Shown here in pieces: positions 36,181 through 46,660 of a stretch of 64,000 bases of DNA. Positions within the stretch are counted from its first letter, which is position 1, and each line of letters opens with the position of its first letter. The position numbers were made by a program, and so were the translations under genes. This stretch comes from Pseudoalteromonas arabiensis (GTDB lineage: Bacteria > Pseudomonadota > Gammaproteobacteria > Enterobacterales > Alteromonadaceae). The stretch lies in the NCBI RefSeq assembly GCF_001550155.1, contig NZ_LRUF01000021.1:452630-516629 (forward strand). The letters are read 5' to 3'. Under the pieces are notes generated by a model. The model was not told the DNA's origin. It did no database searches and was given only the letters and a program-made list of their open reading frames with translations.

Positions 36181-37135
36181 TATCAGCACGTAGTTTTTTA
36201 ATACAGTTACTTAACGCTTTGTCTAATGGCGCTTCAACATGCATGGTTGTTTCGTTTTTAGGATGCATAAAGCGTAAATCATGGGCATGTAAAAACAAAC
36301 GATTTAAACCAGTCAGCTTATTCACGTATTGATCAAACTCTGCGACACCGTATTTATCATCACAGGCAATAGGATGCCCCTTACATTGTGTATGCACACG
36401 AATTTGGTGAGTACGACCCGTAACTGGAGACGCTTGCACTAATGAACACTCTGCGTAACGCTCAAGCACACGAAAACGAGTATGCGATGGTTTACCTTCC
36501 GTGTTATCAACACGCACAACGCGCTCACCAGACTTCAACGTGTTTTTACGAAGACCCTCTGTGACATTTTTAGTTTTTGCATCCCATTGGCCATCCACTA
36601 ATGCCCAATAGTTCTTTTCCATGGTTTTTTCACGTAACTGCTTATGTAAATCAGTCAACACTGAACGCCTTTTAGAAATCAACAAACAGCCTGAAGTGTC
36701 ACGGTCCAAGCGATGAACAAGTTCTAAGCTACGCTCTTCAGGGCGAAGTACACGCAGTGCCTCAATTAAGCCATAACTTAGGCCACTACCGCCATGCACG
36801 GCCATACCTGAAGGCTTATTAATCACCATCAAATACTTATCTTCAAATAAAATAGCGTCTTCAAGCTGTTTAACTTTGTCGAGCTTTTTAGGTACAAACT
36901 CTTCTTTTTCAGCCACTTTAATTGGCGGGATTCTGACAACATCATTAAGTTGTAACTTATAAACTGGTTTTATACGTTTTTTATTTACTCGCACTTCGCC
37001 TTTACGAAGAATTTTATACACTGCACTTTTAGGCACACCTTTTAGGTGAGTTATAAGAAAGTTATCAATGCGTTGACCAAAATGGTCTTCACTGATGGTA
37101 ACGAATGATACTTGTAAGCCGGTTTTTTCTGACAT
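36167..37135 (-). CDS. rluC: 23S rRNA pseudouridine(955/2504/2580) synthase
   Basis: 322 aa: N-terminal S4 RNA-binding domain (QRIDNFLITHLKGVPKSAVYKILRKGEVRVN), then the RluA-family catalytic domain with LVHRLDRDTSGCLLI (catalytic Asp) and SPVTGRTHQIRVHTQ. It lies upstream of and divergent from rne, as in E. coli. Confidence 0.97.
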   Translation of the reverse strand: MSEKTGLQVSFVTISEDHFGQRIDNFLITHLKGVPKSAVYKILRKGEVRVNKKRIKPVYKLQLNDVVRIPPIKVAEKEEFVPKKLDKVKQLEDAILFEDKYLMVINKPSGMAVHGGSGLSYGLIEALRVLRPEERSLELVHRLDRDTSGCLLISKRRSVLTDLHKQLREKTMEKNYWALVDGQWDAKTKNVTEGLRKNTLKSGERVVRVDNTEGKPSHTRFRVLERYAECSLVQASPVTGRTHQIRVHTQCKGHPIACDDKYGVAEFDQYVNKLTGLNRLFLHAHDLRFMHPKNETTMHVEAPLDKALSNCIKKLRADNEQI

Positions 37136-37752
37136 TGCCTAATCACTGATTTAAGTAAATAATTTAGTTGCTAACGCGGTTGTAATAGTGGGATAATCAC
37201 TAACGCAACGTAAGTTTGCAATTAACAACGGTGCTTTTTATCACATTAATACATTCGTGATGCATATTCTGGGTTGCCGATCATACAGATCCGCGCTAAG
37301 TTTTCCAAAGCTTTTATAACCACCCAGCCAACACGAGCGTTCAATTATCGGCGATGCGCGTAATATATTGCCTGCATAATTTGAGCACGAATGTTGATTA
37401 ATGATTAAAAAAGCAATTGAACAGATAAATTGTCTGATAGTGACGACGTAAAAACGTCGTTCAGAATTTACAGTTGTAGCAAGACATTGAATTACAATTT
37501 GAACATGGTCGACTTCTGGACAGAACTCGTAATAAAGAGCCGTAGATAAGAACGGCAGTTTTGGCACCGAAAAGAATTTAATAACGTGACAGCATGTTAT
37601 TGTCAGCCACACCATAGACACGCTCAATGTATGCATACAATAAAGGTTTTTGACCTTAACCAGTCGTGAGATTGCACAAAAATAACCGTCAAAAGCTACT
37701 GAACAGACGAGATAAATCGTCATGTCAGCGACAGAATTAGTAGAGTAACAAT
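37136..37752 (+). promoter_or_regulatory. Divergent promoter region and probable long 5' leader of rne
   Basis: 617 bases between rluC and rne with no believable gene. In enterobacteria rne has a long leader that RNase E itself uses for autoregulation. Here a perfect hairpin ACGACGT (37443-37449) / ACGTCGT (37454-37460) lies about 290 bases before the start codon, and other GC-rich patches suggest further folding. That this is an autoregulatory leader is inferred from the family and the spacing. Confidence 0.55.
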
Positions 37753-40700
37753 ATGAAACGTATGCTAATCAATGCGACGCAGCAAGAAGAAATGCGTGTT
37801 GCACTGGTTGATGGCCAGCGCCTATATGATTTAGATATCGAAAGCCCAGGTCACGAACAAAAAAAAGCCAACATTTACAAGGGTAAAATCACCCGTATCG
37901 AACCATCTCTTGAAGCAGCCTTCGTTGATTATGGCGCTGAAAGACATGGTTTTCTACCATTAAAAGAGATCGCACGTACTTACTTCCCGCAAGGTTATAC
38001 TTTCCAAGGTCGTCCGAATATTCGTGACGTAATTAAAGAAGGTCAGGAAGTTATCGTCCAAGTTGATAAAGAAGAACGTGGCCAAAAAGGTGCTGCGTTA
38101 ACAACTTTTATCAGCGTTGCTGGTAGCTACTTGGTACTGATGCCAAACAACCCGCGTGCTGGTGGTATTTCACGCCGTATCGAGGGTGATGAGCGTACTG
38201 AATTAAAAGAAGCACTAAGCCGTTTAGAATTACCGAAAGGCATGGGCTTAATTGTTCGTACAGCCGGTGTTGGTAAATCATTTGAAGAACTTGAGTACGA
38301 TTTAAAAGCACTGTTAGTTCATTGGGAAGCAATTCAGCAAGCTGCCGATAGCGGCCCTGCTCCATTTTTAATCCACCAAGAAAGCAACGTTATTTTCCGC
38401 GCTATTCGTGACTATCTACGTCGTGATATTGGTGAGATTTTAATTGATAAAGCACGCGTATTTGAAGAAGCAAAAGCGCACATTGAACGCTTCCGCCCTG
38501 ACTTCATGAGCCGTGTGAAACTGTATCAAGGTGATGTGCCTTTATTCACGCATTACCAAATCGAAAGCCAAATTGAATCAGCCTTCCAACGCGAAGTTCG
38601 CTTACCGTCAGGTGGCTCAATTGTTATTGACCCAACAGAAGCATTAACATCTATCGATATTAACTCATCAAAAGCCACAAAAGGCGGCGATATCGAAGAA
38701 ACTGCGCTTAATACAAACTTAGAAGCGGCTGACGAGATTGCCCGTCAATTACGTTTACGTGATTTAGGTGGTCTTATTGTTATTGATTTCATCGATATGA
38801 CTCCACCTCGTCACCAACGTGAAGTTGAAAACCGTTTAAAAGATGCGGCGCGTCCAGACCGTGCTCGCGTACAAATTGGTAAGATCTCTCGCTTTGGTCT
38901 ACTTGAAATGTCACGTCAACGCTTACGTCCATCATTAGGTGAAGCAAGCCAAGGTCCTTGTCCTCGTTGTAGCGGCCAAGGTACTATTCGCTCAAATGAG
39001 TCTATTGCCCTTTCAATTCTTCGTTTACTTGAAGAAGAAGCGATTAAAGACAACACATCGCAAGTGAATGCGCAAGTACCTGTTGCTGTTGCTGCTTATT
39101 TGTTAAATGAAAAGCGCCGTAGCGTGCACCGTATTGAAAAGCGCCATAATGTTGATGTCGTAATTATTCCAAATCAGCATTTAGAAACACCTCATTATGA
39201 AGTGGTTCGCTTACGTAAAGATGAAACGATTGAAACCGTAAGCTACGAACAAGTCGTTGCGCCTGAACCAGAATCATTCGAGATGGCTAAGTCACCTTCT
39301 GCACCTGTTCGTGAAGAGCCTGTGTTGAAAGGTGTGGTTATGCCTACAACACCAGCTCCTCAAGCGGCACCAAAAGCTGAGCAACCGGCTCCTGTAGTTA
39401 AGAAACCTGAAGGTGGTTTATTTGCTGCGATTGGTAAGTTCTTCAAGTCATTATTCAGCAATGCCGAAGATGAAGCTGAAAAAGAGCAAGAAGAGAAAAA
39501 AGCCGCGCAAAGACGTAGCAATAATCGTCGCAACAACGACAACCGTCGTCGTAGTAACAATCAACGTCGTCGCAATTCTCGTAATAAACGTCCTGATGAT
39601 GCGCAAGCTAAAGAAGAAAGCACAAACACTTCGAATAAGCCTGAGCAAAAAGAAGGAAACGAGAATCGCAACAAGCGTCGTCGTAATTCTAACAACAGAA
39701 AACGTAATGAAAAACGCAATGATGATGTTGAACAAACGACAAAAGACACTGCACAAGAAAAGCAATCTGAGCAACCAAAAGAGACAAAGCCTAAGGTTCG
39801 TCGTCAACGTCGTAACTTACGCAAAAAAGTTCGCGTAACAGACGAAAGCGCAGATGAAGCAAATACAGTACACACTACGACTGAAACAGTTGAGCAAGCA
39901 GCTAAAGCTGAGAAACCAGCTAAGCCTGTAAAAGAAGCTGTAGCTGTTGAGACTGAACAGGCAGAACAACCTGTTGCTGAAAAGCAAGCACCTACAGAAC
40001 CTGTAAAAGCTGACACTGAGCCTAAACAAGCTGAGCAAGCTGAATCAGTGGTTGAAACATCAACTGAAGAAGAGCAAGCCCAACCACGTACTCGCTCTCG
40101 TCGTTCGCCGCGTCACCTTCGTGCCGCTGGTCAACGTCGTCGTCGCCCAGAGCACGATGAAAAATCGAGTGATGAGAAAACTGATGCACCAGCATTCATC
40201 CCAGTTGCAGATCAAGCTGCTGCTGAATACGAAGCTGAACTAAAGGCAAAGCAAGCTCAAACTGAAGAACCAGTAAAAGCTGAAGAGCCAGTGAAAGCTG
40301 AAAAGCCAGTGAAAGCTGAAGAGCCAGTGAAAGCTGAAGAACCAGTGAAAGCTGAAAAGCCAGTGAAAACTGAAGAACCAGTGAAAGCTGAAGAGCCAGT
40401 AAAAGCTGAAGAACCAGTAAAAGCTGAAGAGCCAGTACAAGCTGAAGAGCCAGTAAAAGCTGAAGAACCAGTACAAGCTGAAGAGCCAGTGAAAACTGAA
40501 GAACCAGTAAAAGCTGAAGAGCCAGTACAAGCTGAAGAGCCAGTACAAGCTGAAGAACCAGTACAAGCTGAAGAACCAGTACAAGCTGAAGAGCCAGTTC
40601 AAGCTGCAGAACCAGTACAAGCTGAAGAACCAGTACAAGCTGAAGAGCCAGTACAAGCTGAAGAACCAGTGAAAGCTGAAGAACCAGTAAAAACGGAAGA

Positions 40701-40935
40701 ATCAGCACAAGCTGAACAGCCTGCTAAAAATGAGAAAACAATTTTAGTGAAAGGTTCAGCAAGCGCTGTAATGGCTAAACCTGCACCAGTTGCAGATAGT
40801 GAGCCAGAGCCTACTCCAGCGGCAATGGCACATGATAAACGTGTTACTATTCCAGACAGCGGCCTGCGTGCTGGTTCAATCAAGCCTGCAGGAAAAGCGA
40901 GTGCTGAAATGGCGAAAACAATGCTAGTAGACTAA
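37753..40935 (+). CDS. rne: Ribonuclease E
   Basis: Endonuclease at the core of the RNA degradosome, acting in mRNA decay and rRNA/tRNA processing. The N-terminal half is standard: S1 domain ([20 protein letters not shown]), 5' sensor/RNase H-like parts, catalytic Asp residues in [14 protein letters not shown] and [14 protein letters not shown], and the zinc link CPRCSGQG near residue 405. The C-terminal half is natively disordered: [13 protein letters not shown] amphipathic membrane anchor near residue 560, Arg-rich RNA-binding stretches, then 24 tandem copies of a six-residue acidic repeat, and a C-terminal motif region. 1060 aa is close to the E. coli length (1061). Confidence 0.97.
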   Translation: MKRMLINATQQEEMRVALVDGQRLYDLDIESPGHEQKKANIYKGKITRIEPSLEAAFVDYGAERHGFLPLKEIARTYFPQGYTFQGRPNIRDVIKEGQEVIVQVDKEERGQKGAALTTFISVAGSYLVLMPNNPRAGGISRRIEGDERTELKEALSRLELPKGMGLIVRTAGVGKSFEELEYDLKALLVHWEAIQQAADSGPAPFLIHQESNVIFRAIRDYLRRDIGEILIDKARVFEEAKAHIERFRPDFMSRVKLYQGDVPLFTHYQIESQIESAFQREVRLPSGGSIVIDPTEALTSIDINSSKATKGGDIEETALNTNLEAADEIARQLRLRDLGGLIVIDFIDMTPPRHQREVENRLKDAARPDRARVQIGKISRFGLLEMSRQRLRPSLGEASQGPCPRCSGQGTIRSNESIALSILRLLEEEAIKDNTSQVNAQVPVAVAAYLLNEKRRSVHRIEKRHNVDVVIIPNQHLETPHYEVVRLRKDETIETVSYEQVVAPEPESFEMAKSPSAPVREEPVLKGVVMPTTPAPQAAPKAEQPAPVVKKPEGGLFAAIGKFFKSLFSNAEDEAEKEQEEKKAAQRRSNNRRNNDNRRRSNNQRRRNSRNKRPDDAQAKEESTNTSNKPEQKEGNENRNKRRRNSNNRKRNEKRNDDVEQTTKDTAQEKQSEQPKETKPKVRRQRRNLRKKVRVTDESADEANTVHTTTETVEQAAKAEKPAKPVKEAVAVETEQAEQPVAEKQAPTEPVKADTEPKQAEQAESVVETSTEEEQAQPRTRSRRSPRHLRAAGQRRRRPEHDEKSSDEKTDAPAFIPVADQAAAEYEAELKAKQAQTEEPVKAEEPVKAEKPVKAEEPVKAEEPVKAEKPVKTEEPVKAEEPVKAEEPVKAEEPVQAEEPVKAEEPVQAEEPVKTEEPVKAEEPVQAEEPVQAEEPVQAEEPVQAEEPVQAAEPVQAEEPVQAEEPVQAEEPVKAEEPVKTEESAQAEQPAKNEKTILVKGSASAVMAKPAPVADSEPEPTPAAMAHDKRVTIPDSGLRAGSIKPAGKASAEMAKTMLVD
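40264..40695 (+). repeat. 24 tandem 18-base repeats within rne, encoding EEPV(K/Q)A
   Basis: Counted directly: 24 consecutive 18-base units beginning GAAGAACCAGTAAAAGCT. Variation is mostly synonymous or K/Q and E/K changes ([24 protein letters not shown], one AEPVQA). Q-type units cluster in the second half. The antisense frames over this array are artefacts of the repeat. Confidence 0.97.
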
Positions 40936-40955
40936 TTAAGCTCAGCAAACAAATG

Positions 40956-40990
40956 AAGCCGCGTTATCAACATAACGCGGCTTTTTTATT
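40956..40990 (+). terminator. Rho-independent terminator of rne
   Basis: A 12-base stem AAGCCGCGTTAT (40956-40967) / ATAACGCGGCTT (40972-40983), 4-base loop, followed by TTTTATTTTT. It begins 21 bases after the stop codon. Confidence 0.95.
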
Positions 40991-41044
40991 TTTACTGAGT
41001 TACATAAATATCAACGCACTTAATAAGCGTAGTAACGGTCTAAC

Positions 41045-41356
41045 TTAAATTTCAACCTTATTGATCTGAACTTGTGGTTGTACGTTTGTAAAATTCGGTA
41101 AATCTGCAAGGATCTCCTCTGCATGAGGGCTAAACGAATCCTCAAATGCTTTTAAAGAATCAAACATCAAATGTCCAATCGCGATAAAGGCAGGTTTTTC
41201 ATTAATAGTCCCGCCCGATAAACCAGAATCAACACTGACTCCAATCAGCGCATCCCCCAATAATCCTGAGACGAGTGGAAAATGAGTATTTACATAATAA
41301 TTTATGTCAAAGAATGCCTTGTCACTATTAGGATACATAACACTTACTTTTATCAT
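41045..41356 (-). CDS. EthD family protein
   Basis: 103 aa ferredoxin-like dimeric alpha-beta barrel protein: IKVSVMYPNSDKAFFDINYYVNTHFPLV at the start and AIGHLMFDSLKAFEDSFSPHAEEILADLPNFTNVQPQVQIN at the end match the EthD family, whose members are often accessory to oxidative or polyketide-type reactions. The start is ATG 41356, with AAAGGTGA six bases upstream; the longer reading from 41401 has no such site. No pathway partner lies next to it. Confidence 0.88.
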   Translation of the reverse strand: MIKVSVMYPNSDKAFFDINYYVNTHFPLVSGLLGDALIGVSVDSGLSGGTINEKPAFIAIGHLMFDSLKAFEDSFSPHAEEILADLPNFTNVQPQVQINKVEI

Positions 41357-41580
41357 TGTTTTCACCTTTAGTTGTAAAGTTAACCCTCGAGTCGAACACA
41401 CACAAAACCTAAATAAGGTACATAAACCTACTGTATGTTGGGAAAAGTTACAATGGTCTTTTTAGATGGGATTTAAAAACTAAGTTAGTTGATAACGCTG
41501 ACCACAGAGCAATAGTAAATTAACGAAGAAACACAAAGGCAATACAAATACTGTGTTAAATTGAAGGCCTTGTGAAAGAA

Positions 41581-42450
41581 TTAGCTCACAGATATACGCC
41601 TTGTGCCTATTTCATTAGCTGTACCACCGACAATAACCTTCTTAATTTGCCTATTATTAGATTCAACTGACGCAGTAATTAATGAAGAGCAGCCCATTGC
41701 TCGCCCTTGCTCAAATACAAAGTGATTATTCGAATTTCTAAAAACATGCTTTGTTAAATAACAGGCAAGCGCCCCACTCGCACTACCTGTTGCAGACTCC
41801 TCCGAAATACCAAATAAAGGCGCAAAATTGCGGCAACTTGCGGTTATAGTGCTTTGCGTGTTTTCAAGCTCAAAGGCGTGAATGCCAACCACATTATGTA
41901 CTTTACTAAAATCAGCAATTAAAGAATCATCGCAACTTATCTTATCGAGTGTTCCATAAGGTACAGGCACAATTATATCTGCTAGGCCTGTTGATATAAC
42001 CTCAATAGGCATCTTGGTTGATGATAATACACTAACATCAAGCCCGATTAGTTTTGCTATTTCATCGTATCTGAACGTGCCTAAAAACTGCGGTAAGGCT
42101 TGCTCCATGGTAACTAGGCCACTTTCATCAATGCTAACGCCAAGTAAACCTGCTTTGGTTCTCTGTGTATAGCTGCCTGCTTTAACAAGGCCATGTCGAA
42201 ACAAAGTTGAAAACACAGCGAGTGTTGCATGACCACAAAAATCGACTTCAGTAGTGGTGGTAAAAAATGATACCGCAAAATCAGCTTCAGGATCGCGTGA
42301 AACAAACGCCGTTTCTGAAAAGCCGATTTCCTGAGCTATTGCTAATTTCTTATTGTCAGAAAGCGCATCGGCATTTAGAACAACACCAGCAGGATTCCCA
42401 CCGCTCTCCTGTGCAGTAAACGAGTTAACTAAAAATGCTGTTACTACCAT
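41581..42450 (-). CDS. PhzF family isomerase/epimerase-like protein
   Basis: 289 aa with the PhzF two-barrel pattern: FLVNSFTAQESGGNPAGVVL, IGFSETAFVS (Glu active-site segment), EVDFCGHATLAVFSTLF, and FAPLFGISEESATGSASGALACYL. Family members isomerise small acidic metabolites; the substrate here is unknown and no phenazine genes are present. Confidence 0.92.
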   Translation of the reverse strand: MVVTAFLVNSFTAQESGGNPAGVVLNADALSDNKKLAIAQEIGFSETAFVSRDPEADFAVSFFTTTTEVDFCGHATLAVFSTLFRHGLVKAGSYTQRTKAGLLGVSIDESGLVTMEQALPQFLGTFRYDEIAKLIGLDVSVLSSTKMPIEVISTGLADIIVPVPYGTLDKISCDDSLIADFSKVHNVVGIHAFELENTQSTITASCRNFAPLFGISEESATGSASGALACYLTKHVFRNSNNHFVFEQGRAMGCSSLITASVESNNRQIKKVIVGGTANEIGTRRISVS

Positions 42451-42661
42451 TAGCTGGTTCTCTTAATAAAATGAGTTAGTATCGCCACGGTACTTACTTC
42501 ATGCTAACGTAATGTGATGTTAGCTCCTTGTAGTTTAGTATCCATAGTGACTGTTTTTGATAAAGTATGTAAATAAAAAATGTCTAATAATCAAATACAA
42601 TACTACCTATCGGGAGGTCCAATTATTGCTCATTTGAATCTGACATCAACAAGTTTGTTAA

Positions 42662-43027
42662 CTACACCCAAATATCATTAACAGCCGTTAGTTCACCACC
42701 TGTATCACCGGTATTTACAACGCCTTTCGGCTCAACAAGCATTATTTTGCATTCCGTTATAGCTCTAGGTTTATGCTCAACACCCTTTGGAATGACAAAC
42801 AGTTCTCCCGATGTTAGGCTTACCGAACCATCTCTGAACTCAATGTCTAACTCACCTTCAATGACAATAAATACTTCGTCAGTATCAGGGTGATCATGCC
42901 AAACAAACTCTCCTTCAACTTTAGCGAGTTTAAACTGATAGTCGTTCATTTCAGCTATGACACGTGGCGACCAATGATCACTAAATTTAGAAAATTTATC
43001 TTTAAAATTTATTGCCTTATAAGTCAT
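42662..43027 (-). CDS. Single-domain cupin protein
   Basis: 121 aa cupin: metal-binding motif 1 [21 protein letters not shown] and motif 2 [16 protein letters not shown] are intact. The role is not known. It stands alone between phzF-like and yejK genes. Confidence 0.92.
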   Translation of the reverse strand: MTYKAINFKDKFSKFSDHWSPRVIAEMNDYQFKLAKVEGEFVWHDHPDTDEVFIVIEGELDIEFRDGSVSLTSGELFVIPKGVEHKPRAITECKIMLVEPKGVVNTGDTGGELTAVNDIWV

Positions 43028-43229
43028 AGTATCCCTTTAATAATTATTCAAACGGTTCGTTGGCATGGTAGTAAATTCGTCCACGCCAACCATAAGCTCA
43101 CACCACTGAATAGCTGTGCTAGTGCATTAAATAAAGCTTGTAGTTTCAGCTTCTTAAATGTGCAAGATCGATAAAGCACTCAAACCCGCCATTCTTAGCT
43201 CGCTTTTAAGCTAATAACTTAAAGCTCGC

Positions 43230-44246
43230 TCATCCCTTTTCTTGCTCCATAAAGCGCTGCAACTGGTCTTTCAGATTAGGCGGAATGCCTTTTATAACAA
43301 GCGTATCAGTTTCTTCGTTGTACGTTACACGTTCACCTAAATGTTTACGTTCAAAGCTGACACTGACGCCACCACCCATACCTGAAAATTTCACCATGCT
43401 GGTCACGGTCTTTTTATCTACAGGGAACGACTCTTCTAAGTCGTAGCTCTGCTCCTGGCAAAAGCTCTCAAATGGACTATCGTCACTTTTTGATAATGTA
43501 GCCGACAGCTCTTTAACATTGGCATCTTCCCCTGTCGTTACGCAGTCATTACAATAATCAAAAACTTGTTTGCGTAGCTCGTCTTTTTCTGACTTATCGT
43601 ATTGCTGTTCTGATAAATAATCTTCTACGGCATTTAGCATCACTTGACTTTGTTGCTTAGGATCAATTCCCTCTTCACAGCCTAAAAAGTCTAAAAAGAA
43701 ATCTGCGACTTTGCGACCCGCACGACCTTTAATGAAAGAAATGTAACGATTATCCTCTGGTTGCGTATCCCATGCGGTTAAGTCAACACGTGCAGCCAAT
43801 TGCATACGAGAAATATCTAAGTGACGCGACGATGCTAAATCAAGCTCAGACGTAATTGAGTAATGCTCTTTGATGTTGATCATAGCAATCAACAGAAAGT
43901 CACTTGCCACATACTGATAATGACAAAAAACTAAATAACCTGTTTCATTAAAGGCATACTTATTGAGCTCTTCTTTTAATACGTTAGTTGCTTGCTCGGT
44001 CATATGCCAAAAGCCGAGCTCATCATTGCGGTAGCTTTGCATCGCTGATGCAACCACACTGTTTTTATCGCCGCTAAACGCGCAATAACCTTTACCCGGT
44101 TTTCCATTGTATGCATGGTGTAACTGTTCAATAAATACAGCAACTTTGTCGTTAACAACCATCTCATCATTGCGTAAATGAATTTCTGTATCGTCGTCCT
44201 TTTTGTCTACATAATGAACGACTAATTTTTTAACATCTATTGTCAT
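43230..44246 (-). CDS. yejK: Nucleoid-associated protein YejK/NdpA
   Basis: 338 aa. N-terminus VKKLVVHYVDKKDD, then the NdpA signature regions FCHYQYVASDFLLIAMIN, HLDISRMQLAARVDLTAW and YISFIKGRAGRKVADFFLDFLGCEEGID. Binds double-stranded DNA in the nucleoid. It is divergent from yejL, the standard arrangement. Confidence 0.95.
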   Translation of the reverse strand: MTIDVKKLVVHYVDKKDDDTEIHLRNDEMVVNDKVAVFIEQLHHAYNGKPGKGYCAFSGDKNSVVASAMQSYRNDELGFWHMTEQATNVLKEELNKYAFNETGYLVFCHYQYVASDFLLIAMINIKEHYSITSELDLASSRHLDISRMQLAARVDLTAWDTQPEDNRYISFIKGRAGRKVADFFLDFLGCEEGIDPKQQSQVMLNAVEDYLSEQQYDKSEKDELRKQVFDYCNDCVTTGEDANVKELSATLSKSDDSPFESFCQEQSYDLEESFPVDKKTVTSMVKFSGMGGGVSVSFERKHLGERVTYNEETDTLVIKGIPPNLKDQLQRFMEQEKG

Positions 44247-44309
44247 CTTTGTTTTTCACGCCTCTGGTGTTAAAATACGGGAATATAACTCTTTTTATCG
44301 AACCAACTG

Positions 44310-44522
44310 ATGCCTATCATATCAAAATATTCCAATGACCAAGTAGAACAAATCGTTGATCAGCTGATTGATGTACTGACAGAGCATAAAGCGCCTGTTG
44401 ATTTAAGTCTTATGTGTTTAGGAAATTCTATCACGCATATTTTAAAAGAGCATGTCCCGTCAGAGAAAAGACAAGCTGTTGCCGACAACTTTGCAAAAGC
44501 ATTAGCACAGTCGGTTAAATAA
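44310..44522 (+). CDS. yejL: YejL family (DUF1414) protein
   Basis: 70 aa; SNDQVEQIVDQLIDVLTEHKAPVDLSLMCLGN and the C-terminal ADNFAKALAQSVK match YejL. Function unknown. It is five bases before the yejM-like gene, as in E. coli. Confidence 0.95.
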   Translation: MPIISKYSNDQVEQIVDQLIDVLTEHKAPVDLSLMCLGNSITHILKEHVPSEKRQAVADNFAKALAQSVK

Positions 44523-44527
44523 TATTT

Positions 44528-46021
44528 ATGAATTTATCGCAACAAAGTCAATTCTCATCAAAAGTAAGTCAGCTTTTAAGCTGGGGGCACTGGTTTACCT
44601 TCGCAAATATCGGCTTAGTGTTATTTATTAGTCTGAGTTATTTATTTGCAGACAGCGCACCGACCACCTTTATGGGGGTTGTGTATATGTTGGTAACCTG
44701 GTTAAGTCATACAAGCTTTATTACTTTTATTGCCTTTGTTTTAACGATATTTCCATTAAGTTTAGTCTTTCCATACCCGCGACACATACGCGGTATGGCC
44801 GCTCTAATAGCCACCGTTGGGGCATCACTTTTAACGCTTGATGCCTATGTCTATTTTAATTTAGGGTATCACTTAAACTCGTCTGCATTACCTGAAATTG
44901 TCTCATTGTTATGGCATCGTTTAACCAGCTCTCCTGCACTTACAACCTTACTTGCAGGCGGTATTGTGCTGCTTATTCTCGCGTTTCAGTTACTTGTGAG
45001 TAATTATACTTGGCATCATCTTGCCCGTTTAAAGCAATACAAATTCGCACGTTATGCAACTAGCACTATTTTAGTGTGTTTTGCACTCAGCCATAGTATT
45101 CATATCTGGGCTGATGCTAACTTAAAGTTTGATATTACCAAACAAGATAATGTACTCCCGCTGTCATACCCAACAACAGCCAAAAGCTTATTAGCTAAAA
45201 ACGACTTACTCGATATAGAAAGCTATAAAGAAGCGCACGATGTAAGGCTCGACCCTCATAACGTTGGCTATTTAGCACCCACGCCTATTGAACTATGTAG
45301 TGTAGAAACTGCCGCTAAAGTAGATATTTTAGTCTTTTCAGACAATCAAGCATTAGAGCACTTTGTGGCCGGTGAGCCGACTTTACGCAAAACGGACTTA
45401 TTTCTTCAACCTATTGAAACAGAAGACACACTATTTAGTTTGTTATACGGCTTACCTGCTTTTTATAAAGCCCCTATTATTACTAATCAGCAATTGCCGC
45501 TATGGGTTAATGAAAAACGTTCATTGCATGTAGAAGGCTTTAATCAATTTGATTATGTGAATATTACTCAGTCAGATGCCGCCGTTAGACTTATTAATGC
45601 GTCGAACACAACCAACGTTCGTGAAGATGCAACCACCATTTTTGCATTTAGCCTAGCACAGCAAAACAACGGTATAGTAACAACCTCAAGACTTTATAGC
45701 TCAGATAAAAAAGTTGTCCAAACTGACGGACTTATTCAGCCAAGTGATATTATCGCAACAAGTATTGGGCAATATCTTGGCTGCCAAAGCTTAGCTAAAC
45801 AAACAATGCTGGGTAGTAATTTGTATAAACGCCATGACGACACAGGTGTAAACTATTCTCAAAATGTTTTTATTGCATTTAAAAAGGATCGGATCACACT
45901 AATAGATTCAGATGGCAACTTTAAAAATATATCGGCCGCACAGGGTTTTGCTATTGAGCAAGGACTCGACATTCCATTTTTAGTACAGAGCATAAAAAAA
46001 CTAAAACGCTTTACCCCTTAA
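44528..46021 (+). CDS. yejM: YejM/PbgA-like inner-membrane protein with shortened, degenerate sulfatase-like domain
   Basis: 497 aa (E. coli YejM is 586). The N-terminal DUF3413 part is intact with five predicted membrane helices (about 25-190), including FANIGLVLFISLSYLF and LVFPYPRHIRGMAALIATVGASLLTLDAYVYFNLGYHLN. The periplasmic part keeps traces of the sulfatase fold (VDILVFSDNQALEHF, ETEDTLFSLLYGLPAFY) but lacks large central segments and metal ligands. In E. coli this protein restrains LPS synthesis through LapB and FtsH; the membrane part is the essential one, so that role could persist. Confidence 0.88.
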   Translation: MNLSQQSQFSSKVSQLLSWGHWFTFANIGLVLFISLSYLFADSAPTTFMGVVYMLVTWLSHTSFITFIAFVLTIFPLSLVFPYPRHIRGMAALIATVGASLLTLDAYVYFNLGYHLNSSALPEIVSLLWHRLTSSPALTTLLAGGIVLLILAFQLLVSNYTWHHLARLKQYKFARYATSTILVCFALSHSIHIWADANLKFDITKQDNVLPLSYPTTAKSLLAKNDLLDIESYKEAHDVRLDPHNVGYLAPTPIELCSVETAAKVDILVFSDNQALEHFVAGEPTLRKTDLFLQPIETEDTLFSLLYGLPAFYKAPIITNQQLPLWVNEKRSLHVEGFNQFDYVNITQSDAAVRLINASNTTNVREDATTIFAFSLAQQNNGIVTTSRLYSSDKKVVQTDGLIQPSDIIATSIGQYLGCQSLAKQTMLGSNLYKRHDDTGVNYSQNVFIAFKKDRITLIDSDGNFKNISAAQGFAIEQGLDIPFLVQSIKKLKRFTP

Positions 46022-46085
46022 TTTGCTAAAAATGACGGCTTAATTATAGTTACTCAACACTATTAATTTAGAGGACATGGATGTC

Positions 46086-46559
46086 ATGAAAGCCGTAATC
46101 CTTTTTTTATTTAGTTTTCTGTTTTTTATCTGCCCTACAAAACAGTTTGCAGCCCAATACTATAAGTGTACAACAGATAAAGGCACTATTTTTAGCCAAC
46201 AACCTTGCGGTAGCCGCGCAACTAAACACACCATCAATGTAACTGACCCTAATATTGAAGCACCGAAAGACTTTGTTAAGCAGTTAAACGAATTAGAGCG
46301 CCAGCAAATTGTTCGTAACCTTGAGGCTGAAATACGCAGTAATAAACACAAGCTTGCCATTTTAGACCGTGAGCGTGATCGCGCCCAATTTCAGCAAGAG
46401 CAACGTCTTAACAGAATATTATCTGATCAAGACAAAAAGCGAATCGAAAAAGACATCAAGCAACAGCTAAAATCAATTAATAAGCAATACAAACAAGATG
46501 TTGACGTGCTAACTAAAAAACTCGCTGGATTAGAAAAAAAGTTAAAGCGATATAATTAG
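46086..46559 (+). CDS. Exported DUF4124 domain protein with C-terminal coiled coil
   Basis: 157 aa. Signal peptide KAVILFLFSFLFFICPTKQFA, then the short DUF4124 domain AQYYKCTTDKGTIFSQQPCG with its two Cys, then a charged, helical coiled-coil region (about residues 65-155). ATG 46086 gives a textbook signal peptide with GAGGA about ten bases upstream; ATG 46077 is too close to that site. Function unknown. Confidence 0.85.
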   Translation: MKAVILFLFSFLFFICPTKQFAAQYYKCTTDKGTIFSQQPCGSRATKHTINVTDPNIEAPKDFVKQLNELERQQIVRNLEAEIRSNKHKLAILDRERDRAQFQQEQRLNRILSDQDKKRIEKDIKQQLKSINKQYKQDVDVLTKKLAGLEKKLKRYN

Positions 46560-46660
46560 TTATGTTTAACTATTGGGTTTCATGATTAAATAACATATTC
46601 TTAACACACTAGAGTTAAAGCTCTAATATAAGTGTATTGAGTTTTTAAGAAGGGGTTTAT

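Noticed and set aside
37241-37723. 160-codon minus-strand open frame between rluC and rne
   Set aside because: Composition is unlike a protein (many Cys, Ile, Leu in no pattern), there is no ribosome-binding site or known motif, and it lies antisense to the expected rne leader.
40264-40695. Possible CRISPR array or other repeat locus
   Set aside because: The units are contiguous 18-base repeats with no spacers and encode an in-frame protein repeat within rne.
40196-40708. Long minus-strand and other-frame readings over the rne repeat
   Set aside because: They are the complement of the 18-base repeat ([16 protein letters not shown] low complexity) and exist only because the repeat has no stops in other frames.
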